Source: Pavlovales sp. CCMP2436 (Eukaryota; Haptophyta; Pavlovophyceae; Pavlovales). Taken from it: a DNA stretch of 18,140 nucleotides. The notes below the pieces were generated by a model. It had not been told where the DNA came from, made no database searches, and saw nothing but the letters and a program-made list of their open reading frames with translations. The position numbers and the translations under genes were made by a program. The stretch covers positions 258,492-276,631 of the forward strand of contig MU631371.1 of assembly GCA_026770615.1 (NCBI GenBank), written 5' to 3'. Below, in pieces: positions 8,436 to 15,811 of this stretch (its first letter is position 1; each line of letters begins with the position of its first letter).

Positions 8436-8473
8436 AGTCACCCAGGCGGCATGTAGTCACCCAGGCGGCATAC
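8436..8473 (+). repeat. 19-bp tandem duplication
   Basis: AGTCACCCAGGCGGCAT plus two bases occurs twice in direct succession. Confidence 0.85.
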
Positions 8474-8558
8474 TTAGGCGCCGATCCCAAACCGTGTCTC
8501 CCTGCGGAGGTGGTACGCGCCCTCAGCCCACTCGTCGGGGTTGCCGTCGTCGTCGCTA

Positions 8559-8930
8559 TCAGTGCGTGTGCCGCCGCCGTTGCCGGTGCCGGTGCCGATG
8601 CGCTCCAATCGCGCGCGCAATGATGACCTTGGCGTGCCCTCGAAGTGCGCACATGCAGATCTCCTGTCTCATCTTCCACAGGAGAGTGCTGCGCGTTTGC
8701 GCAGCGGAGGGGGCCCCCATGCGAGCTTGGAGCGCTCTTGCGCCCATGCTGGCGAGGTCCCCGACGAAGGATTCTAGGTCGTCAGACCACTCGCCGAAGG
8801 CTCCAATCACGAGGGCGGCGAACGTGGGGCCGCCTGTAGTGTAGAAGGTCTGTGCGCGGGCCTGCATCGGGCCAGTCTGTCCCGGGGTCGTGTGGAAGAA
8901 GTCGCGATCAATCTTGATGAGCTCCGCCAT
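8559..8930 (-). CDS. Possible reverse-transcriptase C-terminal remnant
   Basis: A 123-codon minus-strand frame, which also stays open upstream through QGADSLPVER before the ATG at 8930. The segment PTFAALVIGAFGEWSDDLESF, then helices and CMCALRGHAKVIIARA, resembles the region after the palm/thumb in non-LTR retrotransposon reverse transcriptases (a hydrophobic start with F-G-x-W, two to three helices, then a basic helix). No YxDD or other catalytic block is present. The last ~18 residues turn into an HRHRHRQRRRH run that looks out of frame. The fragment sits just inside the right inverted repeat of the 6-kb block. Family assignment is by general resemblance only. Confidence 0.3.
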   Translation of the reverse strand: MAELIKIDRDFFHTTPGQTGPMQARAQTFYTTGGPTFAALVIGAFGEWSDDLESFVGDLASMGARALQARMGAPSAAQTRSTLLWKMRQEICMCALRGHAKVIIARAIGAHRHRHRQRRRHTH

Positions 8931-8954
8931 GCGTTCTACCGGAAGCGAGTCAGC

Positions 8955-9003
8955 TCCCTGTTTTTTTCCCCTCGGAATTTAATTTTAAAATCCAACGGGC
9001 AGT
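8955..9003 (-). repeat. Right inverted repeat of the 6-kb block
   Basis: Reverse complement reads ACTGCCCGTTGGATTTTAAA, then AAATTCCGAGGGGAAAAA, matching 3051-3090. Confidence 0.75.
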
Positions 9004-9013
9004 AATCCCAGAT

Positions 9014-9084
9014 CAAGGGAGCAAGGGAGCGATGCTCCCAGTTCGGAACCGTAAATATCTAAGATATATCAAATATTTCGCCGT
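9014..9084 (+). repeat. Left terminal inverted repeat of the P-like element
   Basis: Matches the reverse complement of 12414-12483 with a few mismatches and a 1-base gap. The inner edge is TTTCGCCGT. Confidence 0.9.
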
Positions 9085-9119
9085 TGATCGATTGATCGAT
9101 CGCGGGAACTCGCGTCCGA

Positions 9120-10181
9120 ATGCAAAGGGGGTCGACGCCCGCGGCGCGCGCCGCGCGCCGCCCGCTGTTGGCGACCGGTGCAGGCCGCCTCTGCCGCGGC
9201 AACTGCGGAGCCGCAGCCGAAGCGGGCGCAGACGGGGTACTTCTCGGCTGGGGAGCCGGGTTGGGCACGCGCGGCCGTCGCGAGCTGCGCGCGGCCGGAA
9301 AGCTCAGAGGCGCCTGTGCGCCCGGGTGCTGCTGGCGGGAGCGGCAGCGGGCCGACGGGTGACGACGCCTCGGCCGCGGACGAGAGCGAGGGCGAAGAGT
9401 CCGAGGAGGAGAGCGAAGAGTCCGAGGAGGAGGGCGACGATGGCGAGTTGGCGGACGCGAGCGAGCGCGACGACGACGAGGCTGCAGTGGACACGGGTTC
9501 GGGCGCATTGCTCGGCCACGGCTAGGTGGGTCCCTCGGCCGCGACGGGCCTCGAGGCGGGCGTGGTGGCCGTGGCCGGAGCCGAGGCCGGGCGAGCACGC
9601 TGCCTCCGCCGCTCCAGGCGACCGCGCCGGCTGTGGAGCGGCACGTGCCCCGGCCGCGGGGCAAGAGCGCCTACGATTTCTACAAGGCCGACGCGAGGGC
9701 CAAGGGTGCCCCGGACGCGGCGCCCGAGGAGAAGGACCTCAAGGCGGCGTGGGCGGAGCTCAGTGACGCGGGCAAGGTGGTCTGGAATGCCAGCGCGAAG
9801 GCGAGCGCCGCGGCGGCCAAGGTCGAGCGCAAGCGACTCGACCTGTTGGCGCCCGCCACCGCTCCGGGCTCGGTCGTCGCGTGGACGGGCCAGCCGCGCG
9901 CGGAAAAACCGTCCAAGAAGGCGGCAGCGGAGGCCGCGCTGCTCGCGGCGCGGCTCGTGCACCTCGCCGACGTGGATCTCTGGCGCCCGACCGCTCTGAG
10001 CTACGCGAGCGGCCGGGGCGCTGTTCACCTTACGGGGTTGGGCGCAGTGGGCCCGATCTGTGCCGGACTCGAGCTCCTCGCGTGCAAGATGCTCTGCGAC
10101 GCGCTCGTGGCGCGCGCCACGCTCACGCGCATCGCCTCGATGTTGGAGGGCCGGACCGACTCGGACGTGATGCTGGGGTAG
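9120..10181 (+). pseudogene. Acidic HMG-box protein carried by the P-like element, broken frame
   Basis: After ATG 9120 an Ala-rich leader reads into another frame giving PQPKRAQTGYFSAGEPG, then a strongly acidic stretch (EESEEESEESEEEGDDGE, ~9385-9445). TAG at 9523-9525 interrupts this frame. A further shift near 9600 leads to a segment (9633-9840) with the hallmarks of an HMG box: RPRGKSAYDFYKADARAK, then AAWAELSDAGKVVW and a basic Lys/Arg end. HMG boxes bend DNA, and an acidic tail or leader is common in HMGB-type proteins. The box lacks ~8 residues in its middle compared with typical boxes. The last ~50 codons (10025-10181) are antisense to the conserved AMRVSVA block of the transposase, so the true 3' end may be earlier. 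Role in transposition is inference; it may be a captured host gene. Confidence 0.6.
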
Positions 10182-12387
10182 ACCTTGGTCGTGTGCGATT
10201 TGTCGTAGTCGAACATCGCCTCGGCGCCCTCCCAGTAGACGTGCGCGCCTGGACCAGTGCCTCGGCTGGGAAACCAGAGGCACTTGCCCGGCGGCGCGCT
10301 CGCCGGCCAGCTCTCGCGCGAGTGCCGCGCCACGCCGGCCGCACGCTTGTCGCCGTGAGTCGCGTCCATCATGTAGCCGAGGGTCTTGCCGACGACGAAA
10401 GGGTGCGGGCAGAAGCAGGCGACAAACTCGCAGGCGCCGGACGTCGGCAAGCCGGCCACGTCCATCAGCGCACTCTCGCAGGCGTCTTTGGCAACCTGTC
10501 TGTTGAGCGACGCGCCGTCCGAGGTGGATGTCGAGCACGTCCAGGGTGCAGACGCTGTGCAGCTCCGACATGACCTCCCGGTCAAAGACGGTGAGCTGGC
10601 TGGCCGTGAGCGTCGCCACGCCGAACGAGGCGACGTTGAAGTACTCGCGCGCCTTCTTGCCCGTCGACTTGTCGAGCTTGCCCGAGCGGCCCGCAGAAGT
10701 CCACACGTAATGTAGGACCGACTCCGCCGCGACGATCTTGGTCAGGCTCTGGTCGACGTCCTCATCAGGAGCGTGGGCGACGAGGCCGACCATGGCCCAC
10801 TCGTCGCCGGCAAGGCGGCGGAGCACGATCCCCTCCTTGATCTTCATCTCGTCCCTGCTCAAGGAGCCCCAGCGCTCCTGCCTCTGAAGGTGTGCCTGCG
10901 CGCGAGTCGGGTCGGGTACGCCGGCGGATGGGTCGCGCGGAGAGTCGGGCGGGGTAAGCGGCCAGGTCGCGCGGGCGGTTGTCACGCGGCGTGGCGCGTC
11001 GCACGGCTGTGGCGCGCGGGCCGGTCGCGCGTACGGTGCGGTTTGCCAGCTTCTCGAAGCGCTCGCGCTCGTGGCCAGTGATCTCGTTGCTGCCGAACTT
11101 CATCTGCAGCAGACGTGCCGACGGGAGCGAGATCATGCCGCTCTCGCGCAGCCAGTCGTATTTGCTCGCGCCGCCCTGCAGCAGCTGCCATGCCTTGAGG
11201 AGTGTCGGGCCCGACTAGCGCATGCCGGTCATAGTCTCATGGCGGATGCGCCACTCCGTATCGAGCTCCTCCTGCGCGCGCAAGAAGGCAAGGTCGCGCT
11301 GCGTGTACTTGGTGAGATCGAAGGAGGCGGCCGTCACGAAGGTGCGGAGCTCGGCCATCATCGGGCTCAGACCCGCGTGCACGTACTTGACGCCGCCGGT
11401 CTCGATATCCTTCTTGACCTGGTTGATCTCCTTGCGCAGCTGCTTGTTCTCGCCCTTGAGCGCGTCGAGCCGTCCAGCCGCCTGCAGCTCCTTCCCCTTG
11501 TCGGTGAGCCGGCTGGTCCTCGCCTTGCTCGCGACCTTGTCCGGGATGGGCCGGCTCGCACTCGTCCTGAGCGTGTTCCAGCACCCGTTGCAGGCATCGC
11601 AGATCGGCAGGTCGCCCTGGATGCCAGGCCTAGCCTGCCTTGGCCCGACCTCCTCCGGCTCGGCGCATGGGGCGCACGCGTCCGGGCCCGGAGCGGGCGC
11701 GGAGGGCGATGTTGGGGGAGACACGCGGCGCACCAGTCGCTGCCCGAGGCCCGAAGACTCGTTGACCAGTACCGCGCAGCCGGTCTGGGCGAAGTACCCG
11801 GGGATGCGCGCGCCACTCACGTCGTACAACGTCTCGTTGAAGCTGACCGCCAGCCCGGATCCCCAAGTCACGTCGTGCTCGAGCTTGGCCGCGGCGGCAG
11901 GGTGCGCGAGCCCCTGGCAGAAGTCTGCGCCCGCGACGAGCTTGAGCATCTCCGTCCAGACGCCGTACACGGCCGCTGGCCAGTCGACGATGCCGCTTCT
12001 GGTCTCGGCCGACGCGAGCGTCTTCTCGAGGCGGCAAGCCGCGGCGTGGAACGGCCCGCCAACACAGACGCACATGTCTCGCGTCTTGATCTGGTTGCAC
12101 ACGCACCGCATCGGCACGGGCTTGCCGGACGCGGTCACATTCGCCTCGCCATCGGTGAGGCTGTAGACGACCGCAAAGGACCAGATCGGGGCGCGGGTCT
12201 CCGACAGCACCATCTTGCCGACGGCCAGCTGCGAGTCGCTGAACTGGACGAGCTGCCAGTCAGACGGCACCTCCATGGCGAGAAAGGCGGCCGCGGCCGC
12301 GAACGTGAGCATGACGAGCTTGGACATCACCCGAGCCATGACGAGCGGCTCTCGGCGGCGGCGTGTGTCTCCCCGCGCGACGCCCAA
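10025..12387 (-). pseudogene. P/THAP9-like transposase, decayed
   Basis: The first open piece (12387-11215, 390 codons) has Cys-rich motifs (CVCNQIKTRDMCVCVGG), a zinc-finger-like CDACNGCW, and a coiled coil (LKGENKQLRKEINQVKKDIE). TAG at 11215-11217 is followed in the same frame by LLKAWQLLQGGASKYDWL and SGMISLPSARLLQ, the LPS-x-R-x-L block that precedes the catalytic domain in P/THAP9 transposases. After a shift near 10985 comes RDEMKIKEGIVL (10851-10853 encodes the first catalytic Asp), the family's DEMKI block. After another shift near 10517 come CPHPFVVGKTLGYMMDAT, DKSHTTKVYPSITSESV and NIEAMRVSVARAT, matching the family's kMRV-lA region. The frame ends at TGA 10025-10027, before the last catalytic acidic residue, so the C-terminus looks missing or replaced by the HMG gene. 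It spans nearly the whole element. Confidence 0.8.
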
Positions 12388-12413
12388 CCAGGTAACCGCC
12401 GGCCTCCCGGCCG

Positions 12414-12483
12414 ACGGCGAAAAATTTGATATAACTTAAATATTTACGGTTCCGAACTGGGAACTTCGCTCTTTACTCCCTTG
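12414..12483 (-). repeat. Right terminal inverted repeat of the P-like element
   Basis: Inverted partner of 9014-9084. The outermost bases are CTCCCTTG, followed by the target duplication CCCAGAT. Confidence 0.9.
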
Positions 12484-12709
12484 CCCAGATCTCGCCTCGC
12501 TGGCTGAAAGCCAGCGGTGACGGGGGCGCGCGCCAGCGAGCCGGATCGACCCGTGCGAGCGACCCGCCCAGGGGCTGGCAGCATCCCGATTTTGTTCCCA
12601 GATCTCGCCTCGCTGGCCGAGAGCCAGCAGTGACGGGGGCGCGCGCCAGCGAGCCGGATCGACCCGTGCGAGCGGCCCGCCCAGGGGCTGGGAGCAGCCC
12701 GGTTTTATT
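12484..12709 (+). repeat. 113-bp tandem duplication next to the P-like element
   Basis: Unit 1 is 12484-12596 and unit 2 is 12597-12709. Both begin CCCAGATCTCGCCTCGCTGG and share GACGGGGGCGCGCGCCAGCG, with ~10 differences. The first bases of each unit are the target duplication, so the transposon landed exactly at a unit edge. Confidence 0.85.
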
Positions 12710-12711
12710 CG

Positions 12712-13104
12712 ATGGTGCGTGGATCCGACGGCGCGGGACGACGCGGCCCCCCCGGCCGGGCAGGATCAAGCGCGCTACTCAGCCGGGCAGGCTCGGACGC
12801 GCTGTTCGGCCCCCCCGACCGGGCGGGCTTCGACGCCGTGTTTGGGTCGGACTTCAACACGCCGACAAGCCTCGCCAGCCGCAGCCGGGGGGGTGCGTCG
12901 CTGCTCTTCGGAGGCGACGACTCTATCGGGAGCCCAAGTGTCGTCTCACTTGGGCTCTGTATGACAACTATAGGAACTTGCCACCCTTCCACAAAAGGGT
13001 CCACAGTTCCACAAAGGGTCTACAGAAAAGGCGGTTACGCTTACTCGCTCTATTCCTTTATTAAGCTCTCTGAGCCATCTCAATATAGCTCTCTCTCTCT
13101 CTAG
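12712..13104 (+). CDS. Hypothetical protein with RAG-x-DA-x-FG repeats
   Basis: A 130-codon frame from ATG 12712 to TAG 13102-13104. The first ~75 residues contain degenerate short repeats (AGSSALLSR, AGSDALFGP, RAGFDAVFG) and then RGGASLLFGGDDSIG. The same RGG-x-S-x-x-F style recurs in the frame at 13154-13336. After ~12945 composition changes and coding character fades, so the frame may splice or simply end there. I do not recognise the protein. It starts right after the 113-bp tandem repeat. Confidence 0.35.
   Translation: MVRGSDGAGRRGPPGRAGSSALLSRAGSDALFGPPDRAGFDAVFGSDFNTPTSLASRSRGGASLLFGGDDSIGSPSVVSLGLCMTTIGTCHPSTKGSTVPQRVYRKGGYAYSLYSFIKLSEPSQYSSLSL
12930..12957. repeat. Hairpin GAGCCCAAGTG/CACTTGGGCTC
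   Basis: Perfect 11-base arms with a 6-base loop. It coincides with the point where the LFG-repeat frame loses coding character, so it could mark an insertion boundary. Confidence 0.75.
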
Positions 13105-13153
13105 CTGCCTTCGACGCTTCACCGCGTCTCGGACTCCAATCCTCTCTTAGCTC

Positions 13154-13336
13154 GTGCTTGCGTTCAACACCGCTAGCCTCTCGATAGACTCTGACCGCTT
13201 CGGCGTCTGCCGCGGGGGCACATCGAAGCACTTTGACGGCGGCGCCATCGACCCGCTCGGCAGCCGCGGGGGCACATCGCGGCTCTTCGACGGAGGCGAC
13301 ATCGACCTGTTCGGGTTTGGTCGAAATCCGAATTAG
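13154..13336 (+). CDS. Hypothetical fragment with RGGTS-x-x-FDGG repeats
   Basis: A 60-codon frame. RGGTSKHFDGGAIDPLG is followed directly by RGGTSRLFDGGDIDLFG, two ~20-residue units that are also direct DNA repeats (GCGGGGGCACATCG at 13212 and 13267). They resemble RGGASLLFGGDDSIG at ~12892-12930, so this may be another exon of the same gene. The last residues and TAG stop fall in dispersed repeat R5. No ATG context or splice site is decisive. Confidence 0.35.
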   Translation: MLAFNTASLSIDSDRFGVCRGGTSKHFDGGAIDPLGSRGGTSRLFDGGDIDLFGFGRNPN

Positions 13337-13338
13337 TG
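13320..13338 (+). repeat. Repeat R5, copy A
   Basis: GTCGAAATCCGAATTAGTG, also at 17119-17137 (one mismatch) and inverted at 17513-17531. Confidence 0.8.
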
Positions 13339-13889
13339 ACGCGATTCCGCAGTACGATAGTGTATAAATATCTAGAAATACGTCCGTCCCCTGACAGGTC
13401 TTCACCGGACCCAAGCGTTGAGAAAGACTCGGATCAAGGGACTTTAGCAGAGCACACGGATACCGTCTCCGCCGCTAAGGCTGATCAGACACACGACAAT
13501 CGACAACTCTCTGACTGGCGCTCGCTGACCGGCCGCCGCTCCCTTTCGCTCGTCTCGAAGTGCAGCTCGCTTGCGCACATGCCGCACCTGTAGCACGTAT
13601 AACAAAACAGACTAATAGCCTCTGGTAGCCTGTATCCCACCGTGTGACTCTTGTCCGCGAGGGGCAGGAATTACACGGTGGGGGCTCATTGTGGTCCCCG
13701 CCTACCCCACCCCCTCAGGGGGGTGGGCCTCGGGCTTGATATGTTGGGGTGTGTTTTCTGGGCATTGTCCTTCCCTCTTGCGCTTGTGTCGCGATTTTGC
13801 CGGTGTGGCTTCGGGACATTGTCCCTCTCTCTACTTGTGCTTTTGGCGCGCCTCTTCTGGGTGTGCGGATCTGTGTCGTGGACGGGAGT
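13339..13889. other. Gene-less stretch with short duplications
   Basis: No convincing coding frame. ACACGGTG brackets of unclear meaning lie at ~13640 and 13674. GGGCATTGTCCTTCCCTCTT (13758) and GGACATTGTCCCTCTCTCTA (13815) form a degenerate ~57-bp direct repeat. CTAACAG at 13896-13902 resembles a branch point and acceptor but no exon follows clearly. Confidence 0.4.
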
Positions 13890-14651
13890 TCAACTAACAG
13901 GATCAGGGATCGCTTTAACCCGGAGTTTTGACCGTGCGCTGCGGCGCGCTGGGGCGCGCTGCGACGCATAGCCTTGTCGTCCTCGTCGCCCCTCCTCCTC
14001 CTCGTCCTTTTCTTCGTCCTCCTCGTCGCCACCACCTGCCTGCCCCGCAAAGATTCGAGGAACACCCATCAAAGATGAACGCTGACCTCGTGCGCGCGCT
14101 GCACGCCTTGCTTGACCACTGAGCCCTCCGCCTCCGACCGGCCCTAGAGCATCTGAAGCTTTGGGCGCTGGGCAGCTTGCACAGACGCACGGCCTCGGCG
14201 TTAGCTGCCGGTCTCGCCTTCGACCATGCTTGAAGCCTGAACACGATGTCGGCGACGACCGCCTCGGGTCCGTCGCTCGCCCGGGAATTTTCGCGCCGGT
14301 AGTTCTTGGTGGGTACCTTAGAGCACTCGGTAGCCTCCTTGCCTGCGCACGGGCGGCGGTGCACGCGGCGTACGCGGCGCGTGCGGCGGTATCTTCGCGC
14401 GCCTTCTTCGCTTCTCTGTTCTTCTTCGACGAAGCCGCCGAGAGCGCGCGCTTCGCCGCGAGCACCTCGTCCACCACCACCTCGTCGAGCACCAAATCGA
14501 CGACGTGGGGGACCCCGACGTCCTCCGTCTCGAGCTCCGACGGCGCGTACTTGCTTACGACGGCGGCCTCGCGCGCCTGCCGAGCAGCAACAGCGTTGAG
14601 GTTCTTGCTGCCGCCCTTGTGCCTGCGCCCGAGCCCTTGGCGGCGCGACAT
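13890..14651 (-). CDS. Hypothetical Ala/Lys-rich, partly coiled-coil protein
   Basis: A 253-codon frame from ATG 14651. The first ~105 residues are convincing: a basic start (MSRRQGLGRRHKGGSKN), an acidic valine-rich segment (VVDLVLDEVVVDEVLAAKRA) and a charged helix (KKNREAKKAREDTAARAAYA), with GC-rich third positions. From about 14340 coding quality seems to move to another frame (KNYRRENSRASDGPEAVVAD), suggesting a frameshift or a splice near CTAAGGTACCCA. Toward the end an acidic run (DEEDEEKDEEEEGRRGR) from GAG/GAC repeats returns in the first frame. I do not recognise it. The overlapping plus-strand frame (14161-14790) is Ser/Thr-rich and reads as its shadow. Confidence 0.45.
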   Translation of the reverse strand: MSRRQGLGRRHKGGSKNLNAVAARQAREAAVVSKYAPSELETEDVGVPHVVDLVLDEVVVDEVLAAKRALSAASSKKNREAKKAREDTAARAAYAACTAARAQARRLPSALRYPPRTTGAKIPGRATDPRRSSPTSCSGFKHGRRRDRQLTPRPCVCASCPAPKASDALGPVGGGGLSGQARRAARARGQRSSLMGVPRIFAGQAGGGDEEDEEKDEEEEGRRGRQGYASQRAPARRSARSKLRVKAIPDPVS

Positions 14652-14866
14652 GCTCTGGTCGTCGGCGGAAGGACCAGCCAGTGCACCGACGCCGGCGAGT
14701 TTTGCGACCGGAGTTGGCGTGCTACACGCAACGCTCGCCGCTGCGTGTAGTAGGCCCAGAGCGAGTACGCTGTTACCCGTCGTGCGCTAGCTGGTCCTCA
14801 TTGCGACGTCACGCGGTTTCCCAACATAAGACAAATCGTGACTTTTTTAACTTAATTTTGGTGCAC

Positions 14867-15105
14867 ACTATCGAGTGGGGCGGGCAGCTGGGGAAGGGGA
14901 AAAAGCTGTGGCCGGGATGAAGAAGTATCTTAGAAGACATCATTGTTCGCCCCTGCGCGCTTAAGTGTCGATCACGATAGATGCTGTTGTCGAATAGAGC
15001 CCTCCTCGACGGTCGGAGCCCACCTCGTGTGCATCTCGTCTGTCTCTGAGGTGGACGACATGCTAAAGGTAATACTAACATTTCCGATTATCAGCACTGG
15101 GAAGC
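14867..15105 (+). repeat. Left arm of the foldback-like block
   Basis: Blocks in order: CTGGGGAAGGGGAAAAA, CGGGATGAAGAAGTAT, TTCGCCCCTGCGCGCT, GCTGTTGTCGAATAGAGCCC, CATGCTAAAG, AACATTTCCGATTATCAGC. Each has an inverted counterpart in 17310-17535. Confidence 0.75.
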
Positions 15106-15210
15106 ACTCAGAACAGCACAATTTCCAGGACAGTCAGGTGCCAGCTTGAATCCCTATTAATTATATTTATGATCGGGATTCAGTTATATTAATGTAGGGG
15201 GATTCTGGCT
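15097..15210 (+). repeat. R1-like end joined to an inverted R3-like end
   Basis: GAACAGCACA, GACAGTCAGGTGCCAGCTTG and AATCCCTATT match the R1 end. Immediately after come GATCGGGATTCA and TTATATTAATGTAGGGGG, the inverted form of the R3 end. TTGAATCCC and GGGATTCA form a small hairpin at the join, as where two element termini abut. Confidence 0.6.
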
Positions 15211-15340
15211 GACGGTGTGTCTAGTTCAAGTCAAGCGGATCGCTTAGCCTAGTTATCAATTATAGTTATCATTTTAATATGACGTGTCCTATGACAGCTC
15301 GCCTAGAGATGACGATCTTTTTAGTCCGAAGTCTCAATCG

Positions 15341-15376
15341 CCTCCCTGGCGCTCAACCAGACGCCGGGAAGGGAGG
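15341..15376. repeat. Imperfect GC-rich hairpin
   Basis: CCTCCCTGGCG is followed by CGCC and then GGGAGG, with four unpaired bases in the right arm. Confidence 0.5.
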
Positions 15377-15446
15377 TGCGGGACCAAACCGACTTAACCA
15401 AAGGGTGCCCACCTAAAGGGGCCAAAGGCGTAAAGGATCAAGAATT

Positions 15447-15501
15447 GGCTTTGAACTCGGGACCTCGACCCAAAGGGTTGGGGTCCTAAACCATTAGACT
15501 A
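15447..15501 (-). other. tRNA-like segment with A and B boxes (SINE-like)
   Basis: On the minus strand TAGTCTAATGG (15501-15491) fits the pol III A box and GAGTTCAAAGCC (15458-15447) fits the B box, 32 bases apart. CTTTGGGTCGAGGTCCCGAG between them recalls tRNA-Pro(UGG). D-arm pairing is possible (GTCT/GGAC), but anticodon, T and acceptor stems do not pair properly, so this is a decayed tRNA or a tRNA-derived SINE head. Confidence 0.5.
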
Positions 15502-15524
15502 GGAATCACTTCCAGAATACATGG

Positions 15525-15665
15525 GGGTACTTTGTTTTCGGCTTCCTCATCATCCCCCACTTCAACAATGTTCCCCACTTCGGCGTAGAGCGTCGGAGCC
15601 TGCGTTGGATCGCGGCTAAGATCAGCTTGATGATTTGTCACACCGCCAGACAGAATCCCCCTTCA
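15525..15665 (-). repeat. Repeat R3, copy C (diverged)
   Basis: Shares TTTGTTTTCGGCTTCCTCAT, CACTTCGGCGTAGAG and CTAAGATCAGC with copies A and B but differs more and is shorter. On the minus strand it still reads EVGDDEEAENK. Confidence 0.7.
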
Positions 15666-15791
15666 TTTTCATCAGTGATGGTCCTACAGCTGAATGGATG
15701 CAGCTGGAGGTACCTGATGGCACGGCGGGTTCACTCTCCGTCGGAGTGACGTCGTAATGAACCGACGACGATGAGGGGTCTCGAGCGGAAT
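15664..15791 (-). repeat. Repeat R4, copy B
   Basis: Inverted partner of 2283-2415. The best 40 bases differ at three positions. Confidence 0.7.
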
Positions 15792-15811
15792 AAGTTAATT
15801 ATGAAATAAAG

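Larger units (their letters stand above)
3051..9003. mobile_element. 6-kb block with terminal inverted repeats and nested insertions
   Basis: The left end begins ACTGCCCGTTGGATT, then AATTCCGAGGGGAAAAA (3051-3090). The right end carries the inverted match (8955-9003). Outside the ends AAT occurs on both sides (3048-3050 and 9004-9006), consistent with a 3-bp target duplication. Inside are a broken multi-exon gene, a Tc1/mariner-type transposase, a repeat cluster and a possible reverse-transcriptase remnant. The P-like transposon then starts 11 bases beyond the right end. I recognise no transposase that clearly belongs to these ends, so it may be non-autonomous. Two inverted gene-family fragments sharing a 5' segment are an alternative. 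Confidence 0.45.
9014..12483. mobile_element. P/THAP9-like DNA transposon, 3470 bp
   Basis: The ends are inverted repeats of 71 bp (9014-9084) and 70 bp (12414-12483), both beginning CAAGGGAG when read inward and sharing TCCCAGTTCGGAACCGTAAA. CCCAGAT directly flanks both ends (9007-9013 and 12484-12490). This is a 7-bp duplication, or 8 bp with one mismatch, close to the 8 bp made by P elements. The minus strand encodes a decayed P-type transposase over most of the length. The plus strand at the left end carries an HMG-box gene. Removing the element rejoins AGTAAT-CCCAGAT-CTCGCC. Confidence 0.85.

Noticed and set aside
9522..10520. Continuation of the 487-codon minus frame beyond the transposase blocks
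   Set aside because: After ~10517 this frame becomes Arg-rich without motifs while the conserved transposase blocks continue in the neighbouring frame.
11071..12429. 452-codon plus-strand frame, the second longest in the window
   Set aside because: Antisense of the P-like transposase; His/Arg/Leu-rich composition typical of a GC-rich shadow frame and no motif.
14161..14790. 209-codon plus-strand frame
   Set aside because: Ser/Thr/Ala-rich with no recognisable order; antisense of the more plausible minus-strand frame at 13890-14651.
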